DNA of 64,000 nt from Meridianimarinicoccus sp. MJW13 (GCF_014901205.1 NZ_JACNMU010000011.1:19637-83636), one strand, 5' to 3'; positions 8,890-18,283 are shown, counted from the first letter of the stretch. Notes: a model not told the origin generated them from the sequence alone. Made by a program: numbers and translations.

Positions 8890-10902
8890 CTAGATCCCTT
8901 CTCGTACGCCGTTCTTGCTCCGCTCCATAGTTGCCTCTAACATATCGAGACCATCGACGGCGGAACGCATCTGCGCCTCACCCACGGCGCTCGCTGCCTC
9001 GGCATCCGTGACTTGGCCCCCAAAATCCATCTCCATCTGTCGTTGTTCCTGAGCGACGACGGCTTGAACGACAGGCGCGGTCTTCTTTGGGGCGACATGG
9101 GTTTGCTCTGGCGATTGGCCATCAGCAGCCTCGCGGGCGGCCACCACATCGGCTTCAGATCCGCGGGACTCGTCCGGCGGCGGCGTCATCGGCATGGCGC
9201 GCATACTTAGTGGCAGCGTGCCCTGCAACCCACCTCCCCCGGGTTCCGGGAACGGCAACTCGCCCGTCTGCGCCGCGTGGATCGCCTTAAACAGCCGATC
9301 GTCAAAATACTGGATCCGCTTCGCACGGACCGGCATCTGGGCATCGATGACCATGACGATTTCATCGAGCGGCAGGCGGCGCGCCTCATCTTCCGGCAAC
9401 AGCGAGCTTTCCTCGGTCCGCGTGGATTGGCTGCGTCCTTCGAAGGGGTTCTTGCCGATGGATTGAGATCGCGTGACGACCGTCTTCGTGGTCTTGCCGA
9501 CCGCCTTGCTCAACTCCTCGACGGTCTTCTCGTCCGAGGGCGTCAGGTAGAGCTTCACGCCGGCATTGCCCTGCAGGGCGCGGCGGGTGTTCTCGCCGTA
9601 GATTTCATCGAGGGCCGGGATGGTCTGGGTGACGACGGCCAAATGTCCACGATAGGTGCGCAGGGTCTCGATGCTCTCGACTACGATGGGCATTTTGCCC
9701 AATCGATTGAACTCATCGAGCATGATCATGACGGGCCACGGCTCATCCGGTCCGGGGTCCTTTTCCTGCATGGCCGAGAGCAGGTCGGAGAAAAACAGCC
9801 GGATCAGCGGCGCGAGCGGCTTCACCATCAGCGGCTGGACCACGAGATAGACCGAAAAGGGCTTTTTCCGGATCGTGCGGAAATCAAAATCCGACACCGC
9901 CGTCGCTTCATCGATGGCCGGGTTCTGCCATTGGTCGAGCCCCGAGGTCATCAGGAGCGAGACATAGGAGGTCAGCGTGTCGTTATTGGTCGAAGCGAGC
10001 CGCGTGAAGATCAGCTTGGCCGCCCTGTTGTCGACCTCATGGCCCCGCGCGAAATACTCCTTCTGCTTATTCCCGCCCGAGGCCGCGATGCGGTAGATCT
10101 CGCCCAAGGTGGGACGCTTGCGCTGGAAGGCCAAGAGCCCTGCCGCCACGAAGAGATCGATCCCGCCTTTGAGGAGCCCCTGCACCCGATCGTTGTCGCT
10201 TTGAAGGAAGAGCGTCGCGAGGAGCTGCAATTCCATCTGCTGGCGTGCTGGATCTTTCAGTTGATAGATGCGCAGGAGCGGGTTGTAGCGATGCGTGCGC
10301 TTGCCCTCCCAATCGGTGGGGGCAAAGCGATAGACCTTGTCGCCTTGGGCTGCACGGTGGCGGGCCGTGGCCTCGAAACACTCGCCCTTCACATCGAGCG
10401 TCACGGCGGAGCCTTGCCAGGTCAGCAGGTTCGGGATGACGAAGCCTGTGGTCTTGCCGCGGCCCGTGGGCGCCACGATCAGCGCATGCGGAAAAACCTT
10501 CGAGCAAATGTAATTGGCGCGGGAGCCCGGCGTCCCCAGTTTGCCGAGGATGAACCCGGTCCCTGGCGCCCCGAAGAACCCATTGGCGCTCATCTCGCGC
10601 GCGCTCTGCCAATGGGTCTGGCCAAAGCGTGTCAGAGCGGACCCCGAGAGGGCGAGGCTCAACATTAGGCCGGCGGCGGCGAAGCTGCCGATGATCAGGT
10701 GAATAAGTTGCGCGTCCTCCGGGCGGCGATCGAGGATCGCCAGATAGTTCTGTGCGATATAGGCAAAGTCGATCTCGGCCCCGAAGCCGAGATCCTGGTA
10801 GGTCAGCACCGCCGAGGCGATGGTATAGCCCATGGCGGCGGTCACCATCGTTACAAGCAGGACGCCCGTGGCGATCCGGACTTTGCCCATGGACGCGCTC
10901 AA
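8890..10902 (-). CDS. virD4: type IV coupling protein, VirD4/TraG family
   Basis: About 670 residues. Two N-terminal membrane spans (about 8-30 and 60-88) precede the cytosolic ATPase. Walker A is APTGRGKTTGFVIP near 140 and Walker B is MIMLDEFNRLGKMPIV near 390. It should bring the relaxase-DNA complex to a type IV secretion channel. The first possible start is TTG at 10902, overlapping the relaxase stop as TTGA; an ATG at 10890 is the alternative. No secretion-channel genes are in this window, so the plasmid may be mobilisable, or carry them elsewhere. The glutamine-rich C-terminal tail is poorly conserved. Confidence 0.93.
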   Translation of the reverse strand: MSASMGKVRIATGVLLVTMVTAAMGYTIASAVLTYQDLGFGAEIDFAYIAQNYLAILDRRPEDAQLIHLIIGSFAAAGLMLSLALSGSALTRFGQTHWQSAREMSANGFFGAPGTGFILGKLGTPGSRANYICSKVFPHALIVAPTGRGKTTGFVIPNLLTWQGSAVTLDVKGECFEATARHRAAQGDKVYRFAPTDWEGKRTHRYNPLLRIYQLKDPARQQMELQLLATLFLQSDNDRVQGLLKGGIDLFVAAGLLAFQRKRPTLGEIYRIAASGGNKQKEYFARGHEVDNRAAKLIFTRLASTNNDTLTSYVSLLMTSGLDQWQNPAIDEATAVSDFDFRTIRKKPFSVYLVVQPLMVKPLAPLIRLFFSDLLSAMQEKDPGPDEPWPVMIMLDEFNRLGKMPIVVESIETLRTYRGHLAVVTQTIPALDEIYGENTRRALQGNAGVKLYLTPSDEKTVEELSKAVGKTTKTVVTRSQSIGKNPFEGRSQSTRTEESSLLPEDEARRLPLDEIVMVIDAQMPVRAKRIQYFDDRLFKAIHAAQTGELPFPEPGGGGLQGTLPLSMRAMPMTPPPDESRGSEADVVAAREAADGQSPEQTHVAPKKTAPVVQAVVAQEQRQMEMDFGGQVTDAEAASAVGEAQMRSAVDGLDMLEATMERSKNGVREGI

Positions 10903-13232
10903 TGGACCTGACCCCGCTCCGTCTCGCCATCCACGTCTGTCGCGCGGTGTTTTTCGTACTCGGCGTCGGCGAGTTCATCCACCACCTGGCGCAACGCCTC
11001 CGTGTTGGCCGTCGCTGCATCGGATTGCAGGTAGACCTTGGCGACATAGAGCCGGTCGAGACGGTCCTCGAGAACCTTGTCCAGCGCATCGGCATCGCCG
11101 GATGTGAGGCGGCCCAATTGGCGGTCATCCAGCACACGCGCGATCTCCTCGCGGAAAGCGTCCCGCTCCGCCTCGGTCTCGAAGGGCGCGGACAACTCCC
11201 CCGCCCGCTCATGGTCCAGAACACGCGCAATCTCGTCTGCAAGGCGGTCGGCACGGTCAGACTGCGGCGCCGTTTCACCGCGGGCGGCGAGGAGTGCGTC
11301 GCGCGTTCCAGACCCGAGCCCGTCGCGCATCTCATTCTCGCGGCGGACCTGATTGATGGCCTCCGTGTCGCGTATCTCGACGACAGCCGCATAGGTCGCG
11401 CCGAGCCCGCGGGCGAGGTGGGACGGCATGTCCGGATAGCGCGCGCGCAAGTCATCCGCGACTGCGTCTGCAACCGGCGTACGAACATCTCGCCCCTCCA
11501 TGATCCCGTCAACTTCATGGGTGATCTCGCTGGCGCGGAAAGCATCGGTGATGGTCTCCCTGTAGGGCTCAGACCGGTCGATCACATCGCCAGGGCGTGC
11601 GAGCAGCTCCGGATGTGCCTCAAGATACGCGCGTTGCTCCGCCGCGATCCGGCGTTCTGCCCGTGAGACAACCTCCCACTCCCGATCCTCGATCTGCTGC
11701 GCTGTCAGACCCTCGGCGCGCATCTCCTGACGGATTGTTCCTTCCATCGCCCGGACCGCGTCCTCGTGATAGTGGAACCGCTCGCTGACCGGGTCCGCTT
11801 CCACAACGCCATCCCGGCGCAGCACGTTCTCCCGTTCCAAAAGCGTGCCAAGTTCGACATGCACATCGTTGAGAATGTCGCGCGCCTGTTCCAGATCGGC
11901 GCGGCGTTCGAGGTTCAAATCGCGCGCCTCGGCCACCTTGGCGAAATCATGGGCGATCCATTGATGCTCGAGCGCTGCATTGGAGGCGCCCGTCTCGATG
12001 CGGGCCACCACTTCCGATGTGCTGATCGCGGTGCCGCGCAGAGCAGCGTCAATGCGCGATCTCAGGTCGGGCTCGGCCAGTCGCTCGCGGTGGCTAGCGT
12101 CGATATTGGCCTCGGAATAGATGCCGCCCTCCGAGGGAGCGTCTGACAACGTACTCGAACGCAATCCGAGCGGCTGCATGTGCTGGACTTGCGCCTGGAT
12201 CTCGATGAGGCGTTTTTCCAGCACGGGACGTTCCGCATCGGACTTCTCAGCGATCATGCCCTGCACCCGCGCGAGCTTCTCCGCATAGAGGCTTCTGAGA
12301 TCCTCGAAACTCTGATCCTCGGCCATATAGACATCTCCTGTTCGGTCCACCTGCCCGCCGCGCGCCAGCACCTCACCCGCGCGGAAGAGCGCCGCCGCGA
12401 TATCCTCGCGGGCTTCACGTGAAGCCTCTGCGGCCAGCGAGTGGTAGACGGTTCTGGTGTTGGCGATCTCCGCGAGCGTCCGCGTCAGGTCGGTGCCCAC
12501 GCGTTCGCGCTCGCGGGGCGCGCGACCCTCTTCCTTCGCGGCATAAACTTCGCGGGTTGGGGCGGGGTAATGTACAACCCCGCGATCCACCCGCCGTGTG
12601 GCCTCGAGGCGCACGCCGTACTTCTCCGCCTCTTCGACCATGGCGAGGCGGAAATCGTCATAGTTGAAGCGATGATTGCGCCCCAGAAAAAAGAACTCGC
12701 CTTCTTGCGAGCGGCGGTTCAGCACCAGATGCGCATGGGGATGATCACGGTCCTCATGCACCGCGATGATGTAGTCGAAATGCCCCGCGTCGGTCTGGAA
12801 GAACCGCTCGGCCACATCCGTCGCGATATCGCGCACATCCTCGCCCCGCGCGCCGACAGGGAAGGACATGAGCATATGGGTGGTCTGCCCAAGCTTGGGT
12901 TTGAAACCGGCACTCCAGCGCTTGGCAAAGCGCTCGGTGAGATCCTTGATGTCCTTCGCTTCGAGCTTCGCCTTGCCATCCAGGAAGCCGCTCGAATCCA
13001 CGATATGGGTGGACTTGGTGGTGAGGTACTCGAGCTGGTTTGTGAGCTGTGATTTGGTATGCGTACCGCCGCCCCGGATCGCCTTGAAGACCGCCGGGCG
13101 GTGCCCTGCTGCCGCGCGCACAAGCTGGCTCTGCTTGGCCACGTGCAGCCCCTGCATCGAGCCCCGGATCCGGCTCCAGCCGTCCCGAAAGACCTCGCCG
13201 GTGACAGCGTCAACAGCATCATTCAGCCGCAT
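10899..13232 (-). CDS. conjugative relaxase, VirD2/MobA-type (MOBP-like)
   Basis: 777 residues from the ATG at 13232, preceded by GAGGGAG 7 bases upstream; an upstream TTG at 13238 is also possible. The N-terminal third has the relaxase fold with the three-histidine metal motif in VHEDRDHPHAHLVLNRR (about 160-176) and an HMLMSFP strand upstream. The catalytic tyrosine cannot be assigned by eye. The rest is a long charged helical region of unknown role. It nicks oriT and pilots the single strand. The start lies inside the 3' end of the mobC-like gene and the stop overlaps virD4, so the three genes form one coupled operon. Confidence 0.9.
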   Translation of the reverse strand: MRLNDAVDAVTGEVFRDGWSRIRGSMQGLHVAKQSQLVRAAAGHRPAVFKAIRGGGTHTKSQLTNQLEYLTTKSTHIVDSSGFLDGKAKLEAKDIKDLTERFAKRWSAGFKPKLGQTTHMLMSFPVGARGEDVRDIATDVAERFFQTDAGHFDYIIAVHEDRDHPHAHLVLNRRSQEGEFFFLGRNHRFNYDDFRLAMVEEAEKYGVRLEATRRVDRGVVHYPAPTREVYAAKEEGRAPRERERVGTDLTRTLAEIANTRTVYHSLAAEASREAREDIAAALFRAGEVLARGGQVDRTGDVYMAEDQSFEDLRSLYAEKLARVQGMIAEKSDAERPVLEKRLIEIQAQVQHMQPLGLRSSTLSDAPSEGGIYSEANIDASHRERLAEPDLRSRIDAALRGTAISTSEVVARIETGASNAALEHQWIAHDFAKVAEARDLNLERRADLEQARDILNDVHVELGTLLERENVLRRDGVVEADPVSERFHYHEDAVRAMEGTIRQEMRAEGLTAQQIEDREWEVVSRAERRIAAEQRAYLEAHPELLARPGDVIDRSEPYRETITDAFRASEITHEVDGIMEGRDVRTPVADAVADDLRARYPDMPSHLARGLGATYAAVVEIRDTEAINQVRRENEMRDGLGSGTRDALLAARGETAPQSDRADRLADEIARVLDHERAGELSAPFETEAERDAFREEIARVLDDRQLGRLTSGDADALDKVLEDRLDRLYVAKVYLQSDAATANTEALRQVVDELADAEYEKHRATDVDGETERGQVH

Positions 13233-13812
13233 GGGCAAACTCCCTCAGCGCGGCCGTGGCTTCCAGCTGCATCGCGTCCCGACGGCGCCGCAAGAGCAGG
13301 TCGATCTCGTCAGCGGAATCCAAGATGAACCGCGCCAGCCCGCGCATCTGCGCGAGGCGCAATTCGGTGAACTCGGCACTCGTGCCCCCCACGGCCCCCT
13401 GCCCCCGCCGGTTGGCCTGCGTCATCTGCTTGGCGATCTGCGCGACCCCATTGCCGACCTCGTGCAACGAGGCGCGGTAGCGCGCCATCTCTGCCGCCAT
13501 CTGCGCGTCCGGAACAAACACCCCACCCGCCGCCTGGATCAGCCGCCGCAGCCCCTCGGCCCGGCTCTCGATCCCCGCCTTGGCCAACACCTCGTCGAGC
13601 GCCTCAAGCTCCGCAGCCGTGACCTTCACACTGACCGCTGAGACCGGAATTGCGGCATCCGTCTTGCGCTCGGCATCAGCTTTGAGGACGTAGCGCACGG
13701 CCCGCGATGTGACCTCGAAACGCTCAGCCAGCTCAGACGTCGACACACCCTCCACCGCCTCGCGGACGATCTGCATCTTCTCGATCTCTGTCAGGCGTTT
13801 TGTTCGGGACAT
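13219..13812 (-). CDS. mobC: MobC-like relaxosome accessory protein with N-terminal HTH
   Basis: About 197 residues from the ATG at 13812 (MSRTKRLTEIEK); the frame extends to 13890 but that extension has no good ribosome site. Residues about 1-45 form a helix-turn-helix of the kind seen in resolvase-like proteins (EGVSTSELAERFEVTSRAVR). The second half resembles plasmid MobC (EVGNGVAQIAKQMTQANRRG), which helps melt oriT for the relaxase. It is the first gene of the mobC-relaxase-virD4 operon, directly next to the structured non-coding region proposed as oriT. Confidence 0.75.
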   Translation of the reverse strand: MSRTKRLTEIEKMQIVREAVEGVSTSELAERFEVTSRAVRYVLKADAERKTDAAIPVSAVSVKVTAAELEALDEVLAKAGIESRAEGLRRLIQAAGGVFVPDAQMAAEMARYRASLHEVGNGVAQIAKQMTQANRRGQGAVGGTSAEFTELRLAQMRGLARFILDSADEIDLLLRRRRDAMQLEATAALREFAHAAE

Positions 13813-13890
13813 GCGGAAGAAAGACCCCCTATTTCCTGCCACCTTCCACCAAGGCTGACCCCACCTTACGATAATATACCAAGCTGTCAA

Positions 13891-14373
13891 TTATATACTT
13901 ACGTTGCGCTCAGGCTCAGGCAGCCTTGGTGTCCGCTTCCCCCGCAGCCCGCAGGGACGCGGCTCTGCCGCCCTCACCACCAGCACAGCCTCCAGCTTCA
14001 AAGGCCCCTTCTCCAGCACCGCCCGAGGGTCTGGACGAACACGCATGTGTTCGGACGGAACCGCGGGCGGGCGCAAACCCCACCGACAGGGCGGACAGGC
14101 AGGGTCAAGGAGGGCCAGATTTGGGCACCAAATCTCTGCCGCAAAAACCGGGAGGCCTCGGCCGATAGGTTTTTGTGGATGGCCCCCTTGAGGCTGACTG
14201 GCCGGTCTGTCGCGGCCAGATCATTCCGGGGGAAGTGCGTCCGTTGAATGCGCAGCGACCGGCAGCTTCGTGAGGTCGCCTCGGGCTATCACCCGCGCCG
14301 GTGACGGCATCCCTGGAACAGGGATCGGGCCGCCCCCGGATCGTCCTGGGGCGGCCCATCCTCGTCAGAGGAT
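13891..14373. other. non-coding region with inverted repeats, candidate oriT
   Basis: No convincing gene lies between the mobC-like gene and the next small gene. An AT-rich patch around 13870-13905 probably carries the mobC promoter. Two inverted repeats stand close together: AGATTTGG/CCAAATCT (14117-14124, 14128-14135) and CAAAAACC/GGTTTTTG (14142-14149, 14168-14175). Inverted repeats next to mobC are where oriT usually lies. I could not match a known nic consensus, so the oriT assignment is inference from position and structure. Confidence 0.4.
14309..14357 (-). terminator. double hairpin after the small plasmid gene at 14374
   Basis: Two stem-loops lie just past the stop of the leftward gene. 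One has perfect 10-bp arms GGGCCGCCCC / GGGGCGGCCC (14327-14336, 14348-14357). The other has arms ATCCCTG / CAGGGAT (14309-14315, 14319-14325). No clear U-run follows, so termination may be inefficient. Confidence 0.5.
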
Positions 14374-14580
14374 TCAGTCCTGAGGATCTTTCGCGCTCGG
14401 TGGGAACATCACCAGCTCCGAGACCGCGACGGGAAAGTCGAGCTTGAGGCTGAAGAACTCCGAGCCATCCCCGTTGCGGGTGTTGCGGAACATCGCACCC
14501 ACGCGCTGAAAACGGGTGCGCTCCTGGCCATCGGTATCGGTGAACTTGACGGGGACGGTGGCGACGTAGTGGTTGGTCAT
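14374..14580 (-). CDS. small conserved plasmid protein, unknown function
   Basis: 68 residues from the ATG at 14580, preceded by AAGGAG 8 bases upstream; the frame is open further but that part lacks a start signal. It begins MTNHYVATVPVKFTDTDG and ends with a short beta-rich stretch (FFSLKLDFPVAVSELVMFPP). The pattern recalls the small single-domain proteins of alphaproteobacterial plasmids such as DUF736, but I cannot place it in a family. It has its own ribosome site and hairpin terminator, so it is probably a one-gene unit. Confidence 0.7.
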   Translation of the reverse strand: MTNHYVATVPVKFTDTDGQERTRFQRVGAMFRNTRNGDGSEFFSLKLDFPVAVSELVMFPPSAKDPQD

Positions 14581-15087
14581 TTGGTTACTCCTTGTTGCGA
14601 TGGGGATCACCCGGCACGGGGGCAAGAGGCCCGGTCGCAACCGCAAATGCGGAGGGTCCGCGGCCCGCCGTGGAAGCCGTATTTGTGCTTGCCGGAGCGT
14701 CAGCGGAGGGCACGATTGGGCCGACCCCGTGCGATCCACATCTATGAGCAAAAAGGAGAGACCCGGATGACCCTTGCCATCACGCAGCCGTCACCATCCG
14801 CGTTCGCGTCCCGCCGATCCTGGCCGGGGTGCTGACGGAGACCGCCCGCGTGGATGCTATGTTCCGAAACACCCTCCGAGGGACATGCAGGTCTTCAGCC
14901 TCATGTGTGACGTCTCGACCCCTCGGTCTTGCGCTGCGGACGATGTGCGAGGCGCGCACCATCCCCAGCCCCTACCGATGCGGATGGGCCGAACTCTGAC
15001 GGGCTGGGTAGAGCGGTGACGGTGCTGGACGCCGTGAGCTGCCGATCAAGTGTGACCGATCGCACGCGCCGTGAGACATGACGAAAG
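14581..15087. other. about 500 bp with no confident gene; one 22-codon ORF
   Basis: Little is recognisable. On the plus strand an ATG at 14767 follows AAAAAGGAG and opens a 22-codon ORF ending at 14835 (MTLAITQPSPSAFASRRSWP...). A second frame overlapping it stays open to about 15000 and reads like decayed coding sequence (VTIRVRVPPILAGVLTETAR). This may be a small gene with a frameshift or chance. Nothing else stands out. Confidence 0.3.
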
Positions 15088-15108
15088 GGCCGCGCCAAGC
15101 ACGACCCC
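15088..15108 (-). terminator. hairpin after the nucleotidyltransferase-fold gene
   Basis: In the leftward sense a GC stem (GGGTCG / CGGCCC, one mismatch) is followed by CTTTCGTC. The 14-base sequence GACGAAAGGGCCGC occurs here (15080-15093) and again at 16234-16247, just after the next upstream gene, so the two terminators are related. Confidence 0.45.
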
Positions 15109-15118
15109 GTTACGGCCA

Positions 15119-16132
15119 TCACGCGCCCAAGCTGTCGAGCAACCCGCTGGTATCAGGCATTCGCTTCAGCGAGTTGCCGATGTGCTCCCGCCAGCGCGGC
15201 CCAACCTCCATTGCGGTGGCATAGGCCCGAGCCAGATCATCGGGCCGGTCCTCGGCCATCGCTTCGATAAGGAAAGCCGCCTGCTCGCGGTCCTTCGCGG
15301 ATTTCAGGCTCCCTGCCCCATCGCGGCGCCGGTCGGCAATGATCAGTTTGTGGACTGCATAACGCTCCGGGCGGGGCACCTGCACCAGAACGCCGGATCT
15401 ATAGATCGCCGCCGCGTGGATCGGCTCAGCGATCAGGAAGTTGAGATAGTTCAATCCTTGGGCGTTCACGCCCAATGCTGGCAGATCACGGATGGTCTCA
15501 TCTCCGAACGCCGGTGTGAGAAACTCGACCAACTGGCCGCTGCCACCCTGGGCCCATCGCCATGTCCGACCTTGGTCAAGAGCTGGCAGAGGATCGAATT
15601 TGAGCGCTGAGAACGTCTCGGCAAGACCCGGGTCGACCTGATCCTGCAACGCAACGCTGAGCTTCTCGAACTGCGCGATGTCGATGTCGCCAGTATTGGC
15701 CATACCGCCAATTGGCAGACGGATACCAAGCTCGCCTTCATAGAGGCGAAATGCATTGGTTCCGACGATGGTGCCACCCAAACGGAAGGTTCCGGCTGCG
15801 GCCATGGCCGACAGGATGGAACCGGTCGCCCGGTCGATGGGCGTCATGCCTTCCGCACGCAAGAGCCGAACAAGCCGCGACCGTTCCGCCTGCCGATCCT
15901 TGGCCGTTGCGCGCAGCTCTTCGATCCGGTCGATGCGCGCGCGCGTCTCGTCGCTGTCTTCGCCGATATAGATGAACCGCATCTCCGTCCCGACACGGCG
16001 CGCGGCATACCAATAGGCCTTATCCCCACGCTCCTTGAGCGTGGGCTTGCCTTCGACACCGGACAAGGCGTCGTCCTTCAGAAGACGCACCAGGTCGGTA
16101 TAGGCGCTCATCGCGATGCTGCTGAGTGGGGT
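15119..16132 (-). CDS. GSU2403-family nucleotidyltransferase-fold protein
   Basis: About 337 residues from an ATG at 16132; ATGs at 16141 and 16108 are also possible, and the frame is open to 16222. The N-terminal part is helical and charged. The core has RLGGTIVGTNAFRLYEGELG and then TGDIDIAQFEKL, the G-x-x-A...D-x-D arrangement of the nucleotidyltransferase fold in GSU2403 / NTP_transf_8 proteins. A C-terminal helical region follows. Proteins of this type resemble the nucleotidyltransferase toxins of AbiE-like systems, but no partner antitoxin is adjacent, so a toxin role is only a possibility. It is followed by its own hairpin. Confidence 0.7.
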   Translation of the reverse strand, partial: TPLSSIAMSAYTDLVRLLKDDALSGVEGKPTLKERGDKAYWYAARRVGTEMRFIYIGEDSDETRARIDRIEELRATAKDRQAERSRLVRLLRAEGMTPIDRATGSILSAMAAAGTFRLGGTIVGTNAFRLYEGELGIRLPIGGMANTGDIDIAQFEKLSVALQDQVDPGLAETFSALKFDPLPALDQGRTWRWAQGGSGQLVEFLTPAFGDETIRDLPALGVNAQGLNYLNFLIAEPIHAAAIYRSGVLVQVPRPERYAVHKLIIADRRRDGAGSLKSAKDREQAAFLIEAMAEDRPDDLARAYATAMEVGPRWREHIGNSLKRMPDTSGLLDSLGA

Positions 16133-16240
16133 CATGCCTATCATTTCCAAGTTTTGCTTGGCACACATATACCTATCAAAACAGGAAATTGCTAGGCAAA
16201 GTGATTTGGAGAACGTCCACACCCATAAGAAACGACGAAA

Positions 16241-16260
16241 GGGCCGCCCGAAGGCGACCC
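16241..16260 (-). terminator. Rho-independent terminator after the DUF2493 gene
   Basis: Leftward stem GGGTCGCC / GGCGGCCC closed by a TTCG loop, followed by CTTTCGTCGTTTCTT. It begins 8 bp past the stop codon. The stem has one G-T pair. Confidence 0.7.
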
Positions 16261-16267
16261 CCTCTCT

Positions 16268-17197
16268 TCAATCCTGCGCAGTCTTCTTCGCCGGGTCCGC
16301 AACCCGCATGACCGTCAGGCCTTTCGCTTCCGCCTTCTGCCCGAGGTTCAGCGCGACCCCGTTGCCGCCGAAGAGCACAACCCCCGTCGCCGCGAACTTG
16401 TCGTCCAGCATCTCGTCGTTACACTTGAACGGTGCCGCCCGCCCATGCGCGGACCAGCGCGGATCGAAGCGCGCTTGTGCGACCCCGCGTGCCCGGGCCC
16501 ACCGAGCCGCAATCATCTCCGCCCCGTGCTTGCCACCCTTGTGGCAGAGGAAGATATCCTGATTGCGGTTCTGCTTGATCCGTTCGCGGACCTTGTCGAG
16601 CGTGTTGAAGATCACATCGACATCGGTCCAGTCGGTGGCGCCCGAGACGATCAGGGGCACGCCCTCGACTTTAGACTTCTCGGCGGTTTCCCGGTCGTGC
16701 TGCTCCAGCAGTTGCCGCGCCTCGAAAACCGCCCCGGTCTCTTGCGCCCGGACGCTTGCGCGCGACCCGGCTGCCGGGATGAAGGCGTGGCCCGTTTCGA
16801 TCTCGTAGCATTCCGCCGCCGCCTCGCTCATCACCTCGATGGCGCTGACGATCTCGCGCAGCTGCAGAAAGCGCGCCTGCGCCTCCTCAATCGCGGTCTC
16901 GGCGATCTCCGATCCGTCGTGGGATTTTGCCAGTGCACCGATCTTGTCGGCGGTGCGGTCGACCTCCTTGCCAAGCGCCACCTTGCGGCGCTGCAGGATC
17001 GTGGCGAGCCCATGGGCCAGCGGTTCGATTTCGGCTTCAAGCCCGGTCCCGCGCAGCTGCCCGAGCAATGCCTCGAAGCTTTCGCGGATAATGTGGTCGG
17101 TCAGGATGTGATCCTCGGGGATCGGCCGCTGTGCGTCCTTCTCGGTCAGTCCGAAAAGTTCGATCGTCTCGTAGGTGTTTGCGGTGTCGTAAGCCAT
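16268..17197 (-). CDS. DUF2493 / SLOG-fold protein
   Basis: 309 residues from the ATG at 17197 (MAYDTANTYETIELFG), chosen for GGAG 8 bases upstream; the longer open frame to 17707 is low-complexity and lacks a start signal. The first 180 residues are helical. The C-terminal part (VEGVPLIVSGATDWTDVDVIFNTLDKVRERI ... FLCHKGGKHGAEMIAARWA) is the Rossmann-like DUF2493 domain of the SLOG superfamily, which binds nucleotides or nucleic acids. These proteins are common on alphaproteobacterial plasmids; the ligand is unknown. Confidence 0.8.
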   Translation of the reverse strand: MAYDTANTYETIELFGLTEKDAQRPIPEDHILTDHIIRESFEALLGQLRGTGLEAEIEPLAHGLATILQRRKVALGKEVDRTADKIGALAKSHDGSEIAETAIEEAQARFLQLREIVSAIEVMSEAAAECYEIETGHAFIPAAGSRASVRAQETGAVFEARQLLEQHDRETAEKSKVEGVPLIVSGATDWTDVDVIFNTLDKVRERIKQNRNQDIFLCHKGGKHGAEMIAARWARARGVAQARFDPRWSAHGRAAPFKCNDEMLDDKFAATGVVLFGGNGVALNLGQKAEAKGLTVMRVADPAKKTAQD

Positions 17198-17790
17198 GTC
17201 TGGTCTCCAGTATTCGGTTCCTAGGCCACCACGTGAGTGTGGGGGCATGGCCGAATGCCTGGTTTCCGAATCTGCCCGGGTCAGGGACGGCGCAGCCGCC
17301 GGCTTGCCGGGCGCAAAAGTTTTCTGCGCACAACACCCGACACATACGCGACCTCGCGCGCGGCGCTGCCCCTCGCCACAGGCCCCGCCCTCGCCGAAAA
17401 GTTTTGCGATCCTTGACGCGGGCTGATTTGGGGGCCATCCGGAGGATATGCTTCCGCACTCATGTGTGTGTGTTTTGACGGTAGGTTTGCCCGACCCGAG
17501 CAGGCAAACGGCCCGACCGGACGCGAGAGGCGGATGAAGCGGCGGGATAGTTTTGCCCGGCAAAACAGACCAGAGCGTAATCCGGCGGAGCGGCCAGGGA
17601 GGGACGTGCTCGCGAGGCGGGCAAACCGGGATGCCAGGCGCAACGCCGCGGTGAGGCCGCATGGCCGAATGCGCGACGGACCGTAGGGCCGTTCTCCCGT
17701 GCGACACGCGCAGCCGAGCAGGGGAGGCCAGTCGGCTAGATCAAAGAAAAACTTGGCAACATTTGTCTTTCACCGGAGAGCGCGAACATA
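17198..17790. other. about 590 bp non-coding with repeated GGCAAAC motifs
   Basis: No gene is supported. Inverted repeats built on the same core occur: GTTTGCC/GGCAAAC (17485-17491, 17503-17509) and GTTTTGCC/GGCAAAAC with a one-base loop (17550-17566). Another GGCAAAC lies at 17620-17626. GCATGGCCGAATGC occurs twice, at 17245-17258 and 17659-17672. These could be protein-binding sites; no factor can be named. Confidence 0.35.
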
Positions 17791-18276
17791 TCAGTACCGC
17801 GCGAGGCGCCGATTGACTTCTCTTATGGGAAGTCTGCATCTCGGATGATCACGAACCGCTTCGAGACCAGATTTCAGGAGGTCGGTCGAACAAACCTCGT
17901 GACGTTCCATCTCGTCGAAGACCCACAGGACGCCGTGCATCGCGATTTCTTGGCGCTCTGCCTCAACCCTGAGCGCACCGTCTCCGGTAAGGAGAACCCA
18001 GCCCCTCTCAGCCGCGAGGCAAAATGCAAAGACATCTGGCGTCGATAGCATAGCTTTCGCCCGCTTCAGCTCAGTCGCGCGTATAGTTTCTTCTGGCGTA
18101 AGTTCCTCCACTCTCAGTCCCAGATCGATCAGATCAGGGCCCATCCACTCAAGGAGTTCCGCTTCATAAAGAATATCTGGAACAACGAAATCATAGGGGA
18201 GGTCAAAGAGCCTCGCGGTCAGCGAGGCTCTCTCGATGTCGATCAGGACAGAAGTATCAGAAACAAGAACTTGCAC
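17791..18276 (-). CDS. PIN-domain protein paired with the XRE-peptidase
   Basis: 161 residues. The PIN nuclease acidic residues are visible: Asp7 in VLVSDTSVL, a Glu near 38-40 (LYEAELLE), Asp81 in STPDVFAF and Asp99 in LLTGDGA. PIN proteins of this size are usually ribonuclease toxins. The gene starts 7 bp after the XRE-ImmA/IrrE gene in the same direction, a pairing already known as a predicted toxin-antitoxin type. Here the two stand divergent from a CBASS operon, so they could instead regulate or guard it. Confidence 0.8.
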   Translation of the reverse strand: MQVLVSDTSVLIDIERASLTARLFDLPYDFVVPDILYEAELLEWMGPDLIDLGLRVEELTPEETIRATELKRAKAMLSTPDVFAFCLAAERGWVLLTGDGALRVEAERQEIAMHGVLWVFDEMERHEVCSTDLLKSGLEAVRDHPRCRLPIREVNRRLARY

Positions 18277-18283
18277 ACAGCGA

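Noticed and set aside
9277..10668. 463-codon plus-strand frame opposite virD4
   Set aside because: It is antisense to a gene with clear Walker motifs. Long antisense frames are common in GC-rich DNA.
16268..17707. 479-residue version of the DUF2493 protein
   Set aside because: The extra 170 residues are low-complexity and not like a folded domain. The ATG at 17197 has GGAG at the right distance.
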